A program made the position numbers and the translations under genes. Shown here piece after piece: positions 56,901 to 64,000 of a stretch of 64,000 nt of DNA. Origin of the DNA: Flavonifractor sp. An10 (GTDB lineage: Bacteria > Bacillota > Clostridia > Oscillospirales > Oscillospiraceae); the NCBI RefSeq assembly GCF_002161215.1, contig NZ_NFMB01000004.1, positions 403,192 through 467,191 of the forward strand, in the 5' to 3' direction. The notes under the pieces are model-generated. The model saw only the letters and a list, made by a program, of their open reading frames with translations. It was not told the DNA's origin and made no database searches. The stretch's first letter is position 1. Every line of letters begins with the position of its first letter.

Positions 56901-57253
56901 CCGGGGCCTGGGGACGGATCCTGGACAAATACGGCCAGCGGGTGGCCGTGGTGCGGGACGGAGCGGAGACCCTCTGCCGGGCCTTCCTCCAGCCCGCCCT
57001 GGAGACCCGGGAGGACTGGTTCCAGAGCCTGCCCACCCCCCTGGGAACGGTGCGGCGGGATCAGTGGCTCTACCTGGGGCCGTCGGAGGTGAGCCTGGAC
57101 GGCCTGGGGGACGGCTATGTGGCGTGGAACAACACCCAATTTGAAGTGCGCGCCGCCCAGCCCGTCTGCCTGGGGGAGGACACCATCTATTGGTGGGCCC
57201 TGCTGGCGGTGCGGGATCCGGAGCCGGAGGACGGCCCCGGGGAGACGGCGTGA
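56897..57253 (+). CDS. Putative head-tail joining / minor structural protein
   Basis: A 118-residue beta-rich protein (ILDKYGQRVAVVRDGAETLC, QWLYLGPSEVSLDGLGDGYV). It overlaps the preceding gene by 4 bp. The DKYGQRVAV and WLYLGP phrases fit proteins of the head-tail joining type in this position. Function inferred. Confidence 0.55.
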   Translation: MTGAWGRILDKYGQRVAVVRDGAETLCRAFLQPALETREDWFQSLPTPLGTVRRDQWLYLGPSEVSLDGLGDGYVAWNNTQFEVRAAQPVCLGEDTIYWWALLAVRDPEPEDGPGETA

Positions 57254-57289
57254 CAGCGGGACGCGCCGGGAGAAAGGAGAGTGAGACGC

Positions 57290-57787
57290 TTGGATTTTCA
57301 GACGGTGCGGGAGCGGATGGCGGAGTTCCTCAACCGGAACGGGGTGGAGGCGGTGTGCGCCTACCCCGACAGCGGCCGGACACGGCGGGACGGCGCTGTG
57401 GCTGCGGTCTCCGTCCGGGCCTGCCAGGGCGGGCCGGAGGGCTTCCGGGACTACCTGGGGGAGCGGTATGACGAGGCCACCGGCCAGTGGCAGGAGCTGT
57501 ACGGCCGGAGGATCACCCTCACCCTGGGGCTGGATCTCTACGCCCCCCAGGGCTGCGGCGCGGCGGGGATCCAGGCGGCCTATGACAGGCTGGCCGAGGC
57601 ACTCCAGTGGGACGGGCCCACCGGGCTGGTGCTCCAGGAGCTCTCCTGCGGGGAGACCGAGTTTGACCGGGAGGCGGGGCTCTTCCACCGGCCAGTGACG
57701 GCGGTGTGCCGGGGCTTCCTCTACGCCGTGGCCAGCGAGGGCGGCACGTTCCTGGACTTTATTGTGAGAGGAGAGGTCGAGGTTTGA
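57290..57787 (+). CDS. Putative tail completion / terminator protein
   Basis: A 165-residue protein just before the sheath gene, as XkdJ-type tail terminators are. It has ERMAEFLNRNGVEAVCAYPD at the start and TLGLDLYAPQGCGAAGIQAA, HRPVTAVCRGFLYAVASEGG later. The start is either TTG 57290 (nine bases after GGAGA) or GTG 57281; spacing favours the former. It ends overlapping the next gene by 4 bp. Confidence 0.55.
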   Translation: MDFQTVRERMAEFLNRNGVEAVCAYPDSGRTRRDGAVAAVSVRACQGGPEGFRDYLGERYDEATGQWQELYGRRITLTLGLDLYAPQGCGAAGIQAAYDRLAEALQWDGPTGLVLQELSCGETEFDREAGLFHRPVTAVCRGFLYAVASEGGTFLDFIVRGEVEV

Positions 57788-58804
57788 GTATCACAAATCA
57801 TGAGCGGCCGGGGGTGTACTCCCAGTACGACGCCTCCACCGTGATCAGCAGCACCGGCGGCGGGCAGAACGTGGGCCTGGCCGCCCTGTACGACGGCGAC
57901 GAGGAGGTGGAGGGCCTGTACACCTTCAGCCGCTACGAGGACGCGGCGACCGCCTTCGGGGAGGCGGCCATCACCGAGCTGGTGCGGCTGCTGTTCCTCA
58001 ACGGCGCGGCCCAGGTGAAGGCGGTGCCGGTGGCGGATGCGGAGAGTTATGAGGACGCCTTCGCCCTGCTGGAGGCGGAGGAGGACATCGCGGTGGTGGT
58101 GTGCGACAGCGACACCCTCACCGTCCAGCAGGCCCTGCGGGACAGCATCAACACCGCCTCCGCCAACCGGCGGGAGCGCATCGCCGTGGTGCGGGGCAAG
58201 ACGGCGGAGACGGTGAGCAACCTGGTCACCCAGGCACAGAGCCTCAACAGCGAGCGGATGGTGCTGGTGGCCCCACTGGGGGGCGACGCAGGCGCCGCCG
58301 TGGCCGCGGCGGTGGCGGGGCCATCGCCGCCGAGCGACCCGCCGTCCCCTGGGGCGCGGAGCTCAAGGGGTGGGCGCCCTCCAGGCCCAGCAGCGACACC
58401 GAGATCGACACCCTGGTGCGGGGCGGCGTCACCCCGTGGAGGCGTGGCCGGGGTGGTCAGCGTGGTGCGGGGTCACCACCCGCACCAAGACCGGCGAGGC
58501 CGCCGACGCCACCTGGCGGGAGCTGACCACCATCCGCATCGTGGACGACGTGATCCCCACCGTGCGCAACGCCCTCAAGGCCCGGTTCCGCCGGGCCAAG
58601 AACACCGAGCAGAGCCGGGGGGCCATCCGCTCCCAGGTGGTGGTGGAGCTGGAGAACAAGCTGGCCCGGGAGATCATCACCGGGTACGAGAACGTCACCG
58701 TGACGGCGGACACCGAGAACCCCACCGTGTGCCTGGTGGACTTCGCCTTCACCGTGGCCCACGGCCTCAACCAGATCTGGCTGAGCGCACACATCACGGT
58801 TTAA
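57784..58804 (+). pseudogene. Phage tail sheath protein, multiply frameshifted
   Basis: The contractile sheath of about 340 residues. The first half starts at a TTG (SITNHERPGVYSQYDASTVI) and reads well to LVAPLGGDAGAAVAAAVAG near 58317. The sense then hops: AIAAERPAVPWGAELKG and SDTEIDTLVRGGVTP in another frame, GVAGVVSVVRG back in the first, and VTTRTKTGEAADATWRELTT through LIWLSAHITV-like end in the third. At least three net shifts, with signs of further small deletions, fall in about 190 bp. Either the gene is dead or this GC-rich stretch was misread. Confidence 0.85.
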
Positions 58805-58880
58805 GGCGGGCGCGCCGGGGTCGTCGCGCCCCACAGGGGCCGGGACGGCACACCCTGCATAATCAGAGAGGAGGAACGCC

Positions 58881-59270
58881 ATGAAAGTCGCGGGATTTCC
58901 CACCAGCAGCGACATCTATCTGGAGATTGACGGGAAAAAGGTGGCGGTGGTGCAGAGCTATACCGCCAAGTCCACCCGCTCCAGCCAGACCGTGGAGGCC
59001 TTCGGCGAGGACGAGCCGGTGGCCACCATCCCCGGCCAGCGCAACCACGTGCTGGAGCTGACCAGGCTCTACGCTACCGACGAGGCCATCCGGGACGGCA
59101 TCAACTTCCACGAGCTGGAGGACTTCAGCCTGGTCATCTGCAAGCCCGACCGGAAGATCATCTACTCCGGCTGCCAGTGGAGCGCCATCGGAGAGACCGG
59201 GGAGCTGGGGGCCATGGTGGTGGAGAAGATCACCGTGGTGGCCGCCAAGCGGATCGAGACGGTGGTATGA
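58881..59270 (+). CDS. Phage tail tube protein (XkdM-like)
   Basis: A 129-residue protein of the inner tail tube: MKVAGFPTSSDIYLEIDGKK, TVEAFGEDEPVATIPGQRNH, INFHELEDFSLVICKPDRKI. The length and position after the sheath match XkdM. GAGAGGAGG precedes the ATG. It overlaps the chaperone gene by ATGA. Confidence 0.85.
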   Translation: MKVAGFPTSSDIYLEIDGKKVAVVQSYTAKSTRSSQTVEAFGEDEPVATIPGQRNHVLELTRLYATDEAIRDGINFHELEDFSLVICKPDRKIIYSGCQWSAIGETGELGAMVVEKITVVAAKRIETVV

Positions 59271-59689
59271 GAAAAAACATCGGAGCGGGGCGGGAGCGGA
59301 TGAGGCTGGAGGACGGACGGGAGCTGCGGCTCCTGTCCGCCCTGGAGGTGCTCCAGGCCCGGCGGGAGGCGGAGGAGCTGGCCCAAAACGAGGGGGAGCG
59401 GGCCCTGTGCGCCAATGCCTGCCTGCTGGCCCGGGCCCTGGAAAACCACGGCAGGCCGGTGTTTGACAGCGGAAAGGCCGTGCTGGCGGCCATGGGCGTC
59501 CGGGAGATCGGGGCGCTGGCCGGAACGTGGGCCGCCTTTGACAGGGAGGAAAACCCCTCCCCGGAGGACGGACGGGAGCGGGCCCTCGCCCTAAAAAAAG
59601 CCTGGAGCACGCGCCTGATGAGCGCCTTCGCTGGCGCGTGCTCCGGGCGTTCGGGGCCCTCCCCACAGAGGAGCGGGCCCAGAAAATGA
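59267..59689 (+). CDS. Tail assembly chaperone, short (zero-frame) form
   Basis: A 140-residue helical protein (LRLLSALEVLQARREAEELA, NACLLARALENHGRPVFDSG) directly after the tube gene, the position of XkdN or lambda gpG. Chaperones here keep the tape measure soluble and start tail assembly. The last 30 residues follow a frameshift signal and are Ser/Arg/Pro-rich. They are probably just the default tail. It overlaps the tube gene by 4 bp. Confidence 0.75.
   Translation: MRKNIGAGRERMRLEDGRELRLLSALEVLQARREAEELAQNEGERALCANACLLARALENHGRPVFDSGKAVLAAMGVREIGALAGTWAAFDREENPSPEDGRERALALKKAWSTRLMSAFAGACSGRSGPSPQRSGPRK
59593..59644 (+). promoter_or_regulatory. Programmed -1 ribosomal frameshift signal
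   Basis: CTA-AAA-AAA in the zero frame gives the slippery heptamer A-AAA-AAA (59593-59599). Four bases later GGAGCACGCGCC (59604-59615) pairs perfectly with GGCGCGTGCTCC (59633-59644), a 12-bp stimulatory stem. This is the classic arrangement in tail assembly chaperone genes. Confidence 0.85.
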
Positions 59690-59895
59690 AGGCGCGGGAC
59701 TTCCTCTGGTGCGCGGTCAACCTGGTGCTGGATCGGGAGGAGGAGCTGAACCGGCTGTGCCCCTCCTGCCGGGCCCAGGCCGAGGAGGCGCGGTGCCTCT
59801 GCTGCGGCGCGCCCCTGGACGGGGTGTCCGTGGGGCAGAACGCCTCCTTCGATGAGGAGCGGTTTGAGCGGCTGAAACGGGGGGAGACCGGGTGA
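59599..59895 (+). CDS. Tail assembly chaperone, -1 frame extension (gpGT-like fusion)
   Basis: After slippage at the A7 run the ribosome reads SLEHAPDERLRWRVLRAFGA and LPTEERAQKMKARDFLWCAV, giving a roughly 209-residue fusion. The extension has a zinc-ribbon-like C-P-S-C...C-L-C-C-G and a charged C-terminus. It has no ribosome binding site of its own at its first ATG, which supports production by frameshift. It overlaps the next gene by 4 bp. Confidence 0.75.
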   Translation, partial: SLEHAPDERLRWRVLRAFGALPTEERAQKMKARDFLWCAVNLVLDREEELNRLCPSCRAQAEEARCLCCGAPLDGVSVGQNASFDEERFERLKRGETG

Positions 59896-60554
59896 GAGAC
59901 TATATCGAGGCCCTGCTGGCGGGGCTGGAGGAAGAGGAACCATCGGAAGAGACGGCGGAGCTGGACATCAGCCCTGCCGTGGTACGGCTGGAAAAGAGAG
60001 AAGAATGGACGGCAGAGGACGGCGGGGAACCGCTGCCCGCCGCACCGGGGATGGAGAGCGCCTCGCCGTCGGCCGCCGGAGCAGACGCCCCGGCAGAGAC
60101 GGCGGGGCGCGGGGCTCGCGCGGAGATGGAGGAGGGCAGCGGGGCGGAGGCCCTGCTGCCCGGCCTGACGGACACGGCCGCGGCGGTGCGCCGGGCGGCC
60201 CGGAGAGAGGACGGGCCGCCCCCGGCCGGGGTGCGGGAGGCGGCGGAGCACGCCGGGGCCGCGGGCGGTCTTCTGCGGCGATTGGAGACCGACGGCGGGG
60301 CGGCGGCCCCGGCGCTCCCGGGTGACGGAGGGGACAGCCCCGCCGGAGGCGGGAGGCCCTCCGGGGCCGCCTGGCTGGCGGAGCAGGTGGGGCGGAGCCT
60401 CCGCCCCGCCGTGGAACAGACCGGGCGGAGCGGCGGAAGCGTGACGGTGATCCGCCCGGCGGAGCGGGGCGGCGGGACGGTGGAGGCCGAGGGGCTGGAT
60501 CGCATGTTCCGCCGGGACGCCAGAAGATATGACGGGGGGTTCCAGCTGCTGTGA
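59892..60554 (+). CDS. Low-complexity tail-region protein in the tape-measure position
   Basis: A 220-residue Ala/Gly/Glu/Pro-rich, probably disordered protein starting at GTG overlapping the chaperone stop. Only its ends look ordered (RDYIEALLAGLEEEE; GLDRMFRRDARRYDGGFQLL). In PBSX-like order the tape measure should be here, but those proteins are long, helical and usually carry hydrophobic segments. This one is short and hydrophilic. I do not recognise it. Confidence 0.65.
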   Translation: MRDYIEALLAGLEEEEPSEETAELDISPAVVRLEKREEWTAEDGGEPLPAAPGMESASPSAAGADAPAETAGRGARAEMEEGSGAEALLPGLTDTAAAVRRAARREDGPPPAGVREAAEHAGAAGGLLRRLETDGGAAAPALPGDGGDSPAGGGRPSGAAWLAEQVGRSLRPAVEQTGRSGGSVTVIRPAERGGGTVEAEGLDRMFRRDARRYDGGFQLL

Positions 60555-61132
60555 GACTGTCGGCAATGCGGTACAAGGACTATGTGTGGCCCCACAACCC
60601 GCGGGTGTACTCCATCGAGTATGAGCGCTCCATGGGGGCGTGGAAGGTGCCCTTCGGGCGCTATCAGCTCCAGGATCTGGGGCCCGGCCACCGGGTCATG
60701 CGTGGCGAGGGGGAGTTTGTGGGCGAGGGGGCCTACGAGGAGTTCAAGCGCCTGGCCACCGTGTTCTACTCGGAGGGGCCGGGCCTGCTAGTTCACCCGG
60801 TGTGGCAGACGGCCAACGCCTACTTTGTGGAGCTCTCCCTCCGGATGGAGCCCCGGCCCGACTATGTGCGCTACACCTTTGCCTTCTGGGAGGGGTACGA
60901 CGGTCACAGCACGGGAATTGAGGTGACCACCCCTGCCGGGGGGGAGGACGGGGGCGGCGGCACGGCGGCAGGCAATGCCGCCGCCGGGAAAACCCACACG
61001 GTGCGCCAGGGGGAGACCCTGTGGGGGATCGCCCAGAATTACGGCCTGGAGCTGACGGAACTCATCAGGCTCAACCCCCAGATCAAGAACCCCAATCTGA
61101 TTGTGGTGGGAGAGAAGGTGCGTGTGGCGTGA
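60551..61132 (+). CDS. LysM-domain tail protein (XkdP-like)
   Basis: A 193-residue protein. The first 130 residues (YKDYVWPHNPRVYSIEYERS, LLVHPVWQTANAYFVELSLR) form the phage-specific part. After a Gly-rich linker a LysM domain ends it (HTVRQGETLWGIAQNYGLEL, LNPQIKNPNLIVVGEKVRV), suited to grip peptidoglycan or to the tail hub. Start GTG overlaps the previous stop; an ATG five codons in is also possible. Confidence 0.85.
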   Translation: MRLSAMRYKDYVWPHNPRVYSIEYERSMGAWKVPFGRYQLQDLGPGHRVMRGEGEFVGEGAYEEFKRLATVFYSEGPGLLVHPVWQTANAYFVELSLRMEPRPDYVRYTFAFWEGYDGHSTGIEVTTPAGGEDGGGGTAAGNAAAGKTHTVRQGETLWGIAQNYGLELTELIRLNPQIKNPNLIVVGEKVRVA

Positions 61133-62082
61133 TGCAGGGCGTGCTGACCTGCTGGGACGGGCGGAGGATCATCCTGCCCGATGTGGTGCGCTGGAAGTTC
61201 CAGTACGGGTGCGGAACCCCCTGCGACAGCTTCCAGCTCACCTGCCTGTGGGAGCCGGGGGAGGCCGATGTGCTGGCCGAGGCGGTGGGCTTTACCGCCA
61301 GCCAGGACGGGGAGACGGTCTTCACCGGCGTGGTGGATGAGTGTGAGCGGGGATGGGACAGCTCCGGCGGCACCCTGACGGTGGCGGGCCGGGGGATGGC
61401 CGCCCGGCTGCTGGACAACGAGGCCCTGGGGGCCGACTACCAGGTGGCCACCCTGGAGGACATCCTGCGGGATCATGTGGCCCCCTACGGCATCCCGGCC
61501 TCCGTGGGGGCGGAGCTGCCGGCGGTGCCCAATTTCTCGGTGTCCACCGGGAGCAGCGAGTGGCAGGTGGTCTATGAGTTCTGCCGCTACTATGGCGGCA
61601 TCGCCCCCCGGTTTGACCGGTACGGACGGCTGGTGATCGCCCCCTGGCCCGACGGAGAGCGGCGGGTGCTGGGCCCGGACGCGGCGGTGACCAGGCTCAC
61701 CCTGCGGGATCAGCGGTACGGCGTGCTCTCCCAGGTGCTGGTGCGGGATCGTACCAGCGAGGAGGTGCAGACCGTCGCCGACGGCGACTTCCTGCGCCGG
61801 GGCGGCAGGAGCCGCCGGGTGCTCACCATGCCGGGGAAGAGCAGCTATCAGGCCATGCGCTACTCCGGGGAGTACCAGCTGGCCCGCGCCCGGGAGGAGC
61901 TGCGCACCCTGGAGCTGGAGCTGCCGGCGGCCTTCGCCGCCTGGCCGGGGGAGCTGGTGGAGCTGCGGCTGGCACAGAACGTGGGCACCGGCCTGTGGCG
62001 GGTGAGAGAGAGCGTCAGCGCCCAGGAGGAGCGGGGCAGCTATACCCGGCTGACCCTGGCCCCGCCGGACGCTGTGGGATAG
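61132..62082 (+). CDS. Baseplate hub protein (XkdQ/gpD-like)
   Basis: A 316-residue protein: WDGRRIILPDVVRWKFQYGC, VFTGVVDECERGWDSSGGTL, VAGRGMAARLLDNEALGADY, then a second-domain RLTLRDQRYGVLSQVLVRD. This is the late-control-gpD/XkdQ type that forms the hub beneath the tail tube. The ATG overlaps the preceding stop by one base (TGATG). Confidence 0.8.
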   Translation: MQGVLTCWDGRRIILPDVVRWKFQYGCGTPCDSFQLTCLWEPGEADVLAEAVGFTASQDGETVFTGVVDECERGWDSSGGTLTVAGRGMAARLLDNEALGADYQVATLEDILRDHVAPYGIPASVGAELPAVPNFSVSTGSSEWQVVYEFCRYYGGIAPRFDRYGRLVIAPWPDGERRVLGPDAAVTRLTLRDQRYGVLSQVLVRDRTSEEVQTVADGDFLRRGGRSRRVLTMPGKSSYQAMRYSGEYQLARAREELRTLELELPAAFAAWPGELVELRLAQNVGTGLWRVRESVSAQEERGSYTRLTLAPPDAVG

Positions 62083-62091
62083 GAGGAGCCT

Positions 62092-62478
62092 ATGTGGATT
62101 TCGGAGCAGGGCCGGAGACGGCCCCAGGCGGACGGGACGGCCCTGGTGGGGCAGGTGACCCTGCCGGGGGATCCGGCCGCCGTCTATCTGGACGGGGAGC
62201 GGCGGGAGCTGCCGGTATATGGCCCGGGGGGCTACATCTGGCGGCCCGCCAAGGATCAGCAGGTGCTGGTGCTCAAGACCGGCGCGGCGGGGGAGGCCCC
62301 CTGTGTGGCGGGAGCCCTCTGCGGGGACGACCGGGAGGTGTCCCCCGGCGAGGTGCTCATCTACAGCGGCGGCTCCACCGTCCGGCTGAACGGAGGAAAC
62401 ATCACCATCAGCGGCGGCATTGTCAACCTGACCGGCCGGGTGCTGGTCAACGGAAAGATCGTGGTGACGGAGGGATGA
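62092..62478 (+). CDS. Putative baseplate spike protein (gpV-like)
   Basis: A 128-residue protein with an OB-like first half (ALVGQVTLPGDPAAVYLDGE, IWRPAKDQQVLVLKTGAAGE) and a short beta-helical tip (VRLNGGNITISGGIVNLTGR). This is the layout of small membrane-puncturing spikes such as P2 gpV. No metal-binding H-x-H tip is seen. AGGAGG precedes the ATG. Confidence 0.65.
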   Translation: MWISEQGRRRPQADGTALVGQVTLPGDPAAVYLDGERRELPVYGPGGYIWRPAKDQQVLVLKTGAAGEAPCVAGALCGDDREVSPGEVLIYSGGSTVRLNGGNITISGGIVNLTGRVLVNGKIVVTEG

Positions 62479-62482
62479 GCGC

Positions 62483-62827
62483 ATGGAGCTGATGGTGCGG
62501 GACGGGGACTACCTGCCCGACGGCGAAGGGGGCTTCCGCCGGGCGGAGGGGGCGGATGAGCTGCTCCAGCGGGTGCTGTGGAAGCTGTCCATCCCCCGGG
62601 GGAGCTTCCCCCTGCTGCCCGGGCTGGGCAGCGGGCTGTACCGGCTGGGCCGGGCGCGGCCTTCGGAGCGGCAGGCCCTGGCCCGGCAGTATGTGGCCGA
62701 GGCCCTGGCCGGTGAGGGGGAGCTGACGGTCACCGGCGTGGAGCTGGGCGACGGCGGCACCCTGCGGGTGTATCTGGAGTGGCACGGCCAGACCCTGGCC
62801 GTGACCGTGGAGACGGGAGGGACGTGA
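62483..62827 (+). CDS. gp25-like / DUF2634 baseplate protein
   Basis: A 114-residue wedge protein: DELLQRVLWKLSIPRGSFPL, LPGLGSGLYRLGRARPSERQ, VAEALAGEGELTVTGVELGD. The R-G-x-F-P and P-x-x-G-S-x-L positions match gp25/XkdS-type proteins that initiate sheath polymerisation. It sits between spike and baseplate J genes, as expected. Confidence 0.75.
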   Translation: MELMVRDGDYLPDGEGGFRRAEGADELLQRVLWKLSIPRGSFPLLPGLGSGLYRLGRARPSERQALARQYVAEALAGEGELTVTGVELGDGGTLRVYLEWHGQTLAVTVETGGT

Positions 62828-62831
62828 TGGG

Positions 62832-63893
62832 ATGACGGTGGATGAGATCTACAGCCAGATGGCCCAGACCTTTCAGACGGAGACGGGGCTGGCCCTGGCG
62901 GGGGACGGGGACATGGCGGTGCGGCTGTACGCCGTGGCCGCCCAGATTTACGCCCTGTATGTCCAGGCGGACTGGGTGGCGCGGCAGTGCTTCCCCCAGA
63001 CCGCCCTGGGGGACTATCTGGACAAGCATGCCCAGCTCCGTGGGCTGGAGCGGCGGGACGCGGTGGCGGCGGTGGGGGTGCTCCGCTTCTCCGTCCCGTC
63101 CGCGCCGGACACCGACCTGTCCATCCCGGCGGGGACGGTGTGCCTGACGGCGGCCCAGGTGCGCTTTGAGACCCTGGAGGCCGCCACGCTGAAAGCGGGG
63201 AACACCTATGTGGACGTGCGGGCCCAGGCGTTGGAGCCCGGCGCGGCGGGCAACGCGGCGGCCGGAACCATCCGGGCCATGGCGGTGGCCCCGGTGGGGG
63301 TGAGCCAGGTGACCAACCCGGAGGCCTTCACCGGCGGGGTGGACGTGGAGGACGACGAGGCCCTGCGGGAGCGGGTGCTGGAGACCTTCCGGCGGATGCC
63401 CAACGGCGCCAACGCCGCCTTTTACGAGCAGGAGGCCCTGTCCTTCCCGGAGGTGGCCGCCGCCTCGGTGGTGCCCCGGCCCCGGGGCGTGGGCACGGTG
63501 GACGTGGTGATCGCCACCGCCGCCGGCCTGCCGGACAGCGAGCTGCTGGAGGCGGTGGAGAGCCACCTGGAGGCCAAGCGGGAGATCGCCGTGGAGCTCC
63601 AGGTCAAGGCTCCCACGGCCAAGCAGATGGACGTGACGGTACAGGTGGCGGCCAGAGCCGGAGCGGACAGCGCCGCGGTGATCCAGGCGGTGAAGAGCGC
63701 CATCCAGACCTGGTTCGACGGGGAGCTGCTGGGGCAGAGCGTCCTGCGGGCCAAGCTGGGGGACATCATCTATGAGGTGGAGGGCGTGGAGAACTACGCC
63801 ATTACCGCCCCCGCCGCCGACGTGGCGGTGGACGTGGACGAGCTGCCCCGGCTGGGCACCCTGACGGTGACGGCCATGGAGGAGACCACATGA
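62832..63893 (+). CDS. Baseplate J-like protein (gp47/XkdT)
   Basis: A 353-residue wedge protein: LAGDGDMAVRLYAVAAQIYA, FPQTALGDYLDKHAQLRGLE, DTDLSIPAGTVCLTAAQVRF, ALEPGAAGNAAAGTIRAM and DDEALRERVLETFRRMPNGA. These are the standard motifs of the baseplate J family. Length matches XkdT. It overlaps the next gene by ATGA. Confidence 0.92.
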   Translation: MTVDEIYSQMAQTFQTETGLALAGDGDMAVRLYAVAAQIYALYVQADWVARQCFPQTALGDYLDKHAQLRGLERRDAVAAVGVLRFSVPSAPDTDLSIPAGTVCLTAAQVRFETLEAATLKAGNTYVDVRAQALEPGAAGNAAAGTIRAMAVAPVGVSQVTNPEAFTGGVDVEDDEALRERVLETFRRMPNGANAAFYEQEALSFPEVAAASVVPRPRGVGTVDVVIATAAGLPDSELLEAVESHLEAKREIAVELQVKAPTAKQMDVTVQVAARAGADSAAVIQAVKSAIQTWFDGELLGQSVLRAKLGDIIYEVEGVENYAITAPAADVAVDVDELPRLGTLTVTAMEETT

Positions 63894-63997
63894 GCCACGC
63901 CGACTATCTGAGAGAGCTGCTGCGGCCGCTCCGGGTCTACGAGCTGACCGGCACCGCCAACGGCGGGGAGCTGGAGGCGGTGCCGGTCAGCTCGTAG
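63890..63997 (+). CDS. DUF2313 (XkdU-like) tail protein, N-terminal part, ends at an early stop
   Basis: The gene opens MSHADYLRELLRPLRVYELT, the usual start of XkdU-type proteins, which are near 190 residues. An in-frame TAG appears at codon 36, three bases before the window ends. Dropping one base near the GTGCCGGTCAG stretch would keep the frame open (…QLVD). A frameshift or base-call error is therefore likely, but the sequence ends before this can be judged. Confidence 0.6.
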   Translation: MSHADYLRELLRPLRVYELTGTANGGELEAVPVSS

Positions 63998-64000
63998 ACC

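Larger units (their letters stand above)
51189..64000 (+). mobile_element. Contractile-tail (PBSX/myovirus-like) prophage, structural module
   Basis: A continuous plus-strand run of tightly packed, often ATGA-overlapping genes. In order: small and large terminase, portal, protease-like, decoration-like, capsid, head-tail connectors, tail sheath, tail tube, tail assembly chaperone, LysM, hub, spike, gp25-like, baseplate J and a DUF2313-like start. The order follows PBSX xtm/xkd genes. No integrase, repressor, attachment site or lysis genes are inside the window, so the left boundary is placed at the first gene and the right lies beyond it. Several lesions suggest decay or sequence error. Confidence 0.9.

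Noticed and set aside
1..64000. tRNA, rRNA and insertion sequences
   Set aside because: I looked for T-loop/anticodon-like segments, rRNA signatures and transposase motifs and found none I could support.

Overview
This window reads as a GC-rich, spore-forming Bacillota chromosome, most likely an Oscillospiraceae-type gut bacterium (Flavonifractor/Oscillibacter-like). That assignment is an inference. It rests on a SpoIVB-type peptidase, AGGAGG ribosome binding sites, four SLH-anchored surface proteins, a CIRCE-like operator, the rpsF-ssb-rpsR operon, a QueT transporter and an Oscillospiraceae-style contractile-tail prophage. I saw no tRNA, rRNA, CRISPR array or insertion sequence.

Layout. 1-9.3 kb: two SLH surface-protein genes on the minus strand (the first runs off the left edge), each behind a near-identical leader of about 290 bp. 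Between them lie spoIVB, a DUF6512 membrane protein, hsp20 and a small orphan phage tail-fibre-like gene. 9.3-21.6 kb: envelope genes (O-antigen-ligase-like protein, GT4 glycosyltransferase, glycolipid synthase, YbhN-like and DUF368 membrane proteins, ROK glucokinase), plus a GNAT enzyme, a CtpE-like P-type ATPase and a phosphopantetheinyl transferase. 21.6-29.3 kb: lipoprotein serpin, a two-component system, and a beta-helix SLH protein whose small upstream partner gene is bracketed by two large palindromes. 29.4-38.2 kb: rpsR/ssb/rpsF, galU with queT, an anion permease, NifU-like and TraB-like genes, a DUF815 ATPase, and two broken genes (CPBP protease, AbrB regulator). 38.2-45 kb: a two-gene signalling operon (CheB-CheR-PAS, then upstream GGDEF-PAS-EAL). 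45.1-51.1 kb: a second orphan tail-fibre-like gene converging on a third, 1724-residue SLH protein with the same leader. 51.2-64 kb: the structural part of a contractile-tail (PBSX/myovirus-like) prophage on the plus strand, from terminase to baseplate.

How the parts fit together. Much of the window concerns the cell surface: three paralogous S-layer-type genes, a fourth SLH protein, glycan and glycolipid synthesis, and probable lipid carriers. The most unusual architecture is a repeated cassette: a small tail-fibre-like gene, with its ribosome binding site buried in a hairpin, converging on an S-layer gene that carries a shared leader. It occurs twice, and the second copy sits directly beside a contractile-tail prophage. 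The prophage shows a convincing -1 frameshift signal in its tail assembly chaperone. It also shows signs of decay or sequence error: a multiply frameshifted sheath gene, no normal-sized tape measure, host-type REP elements inside the structural operon, and an early stop in the last gene.
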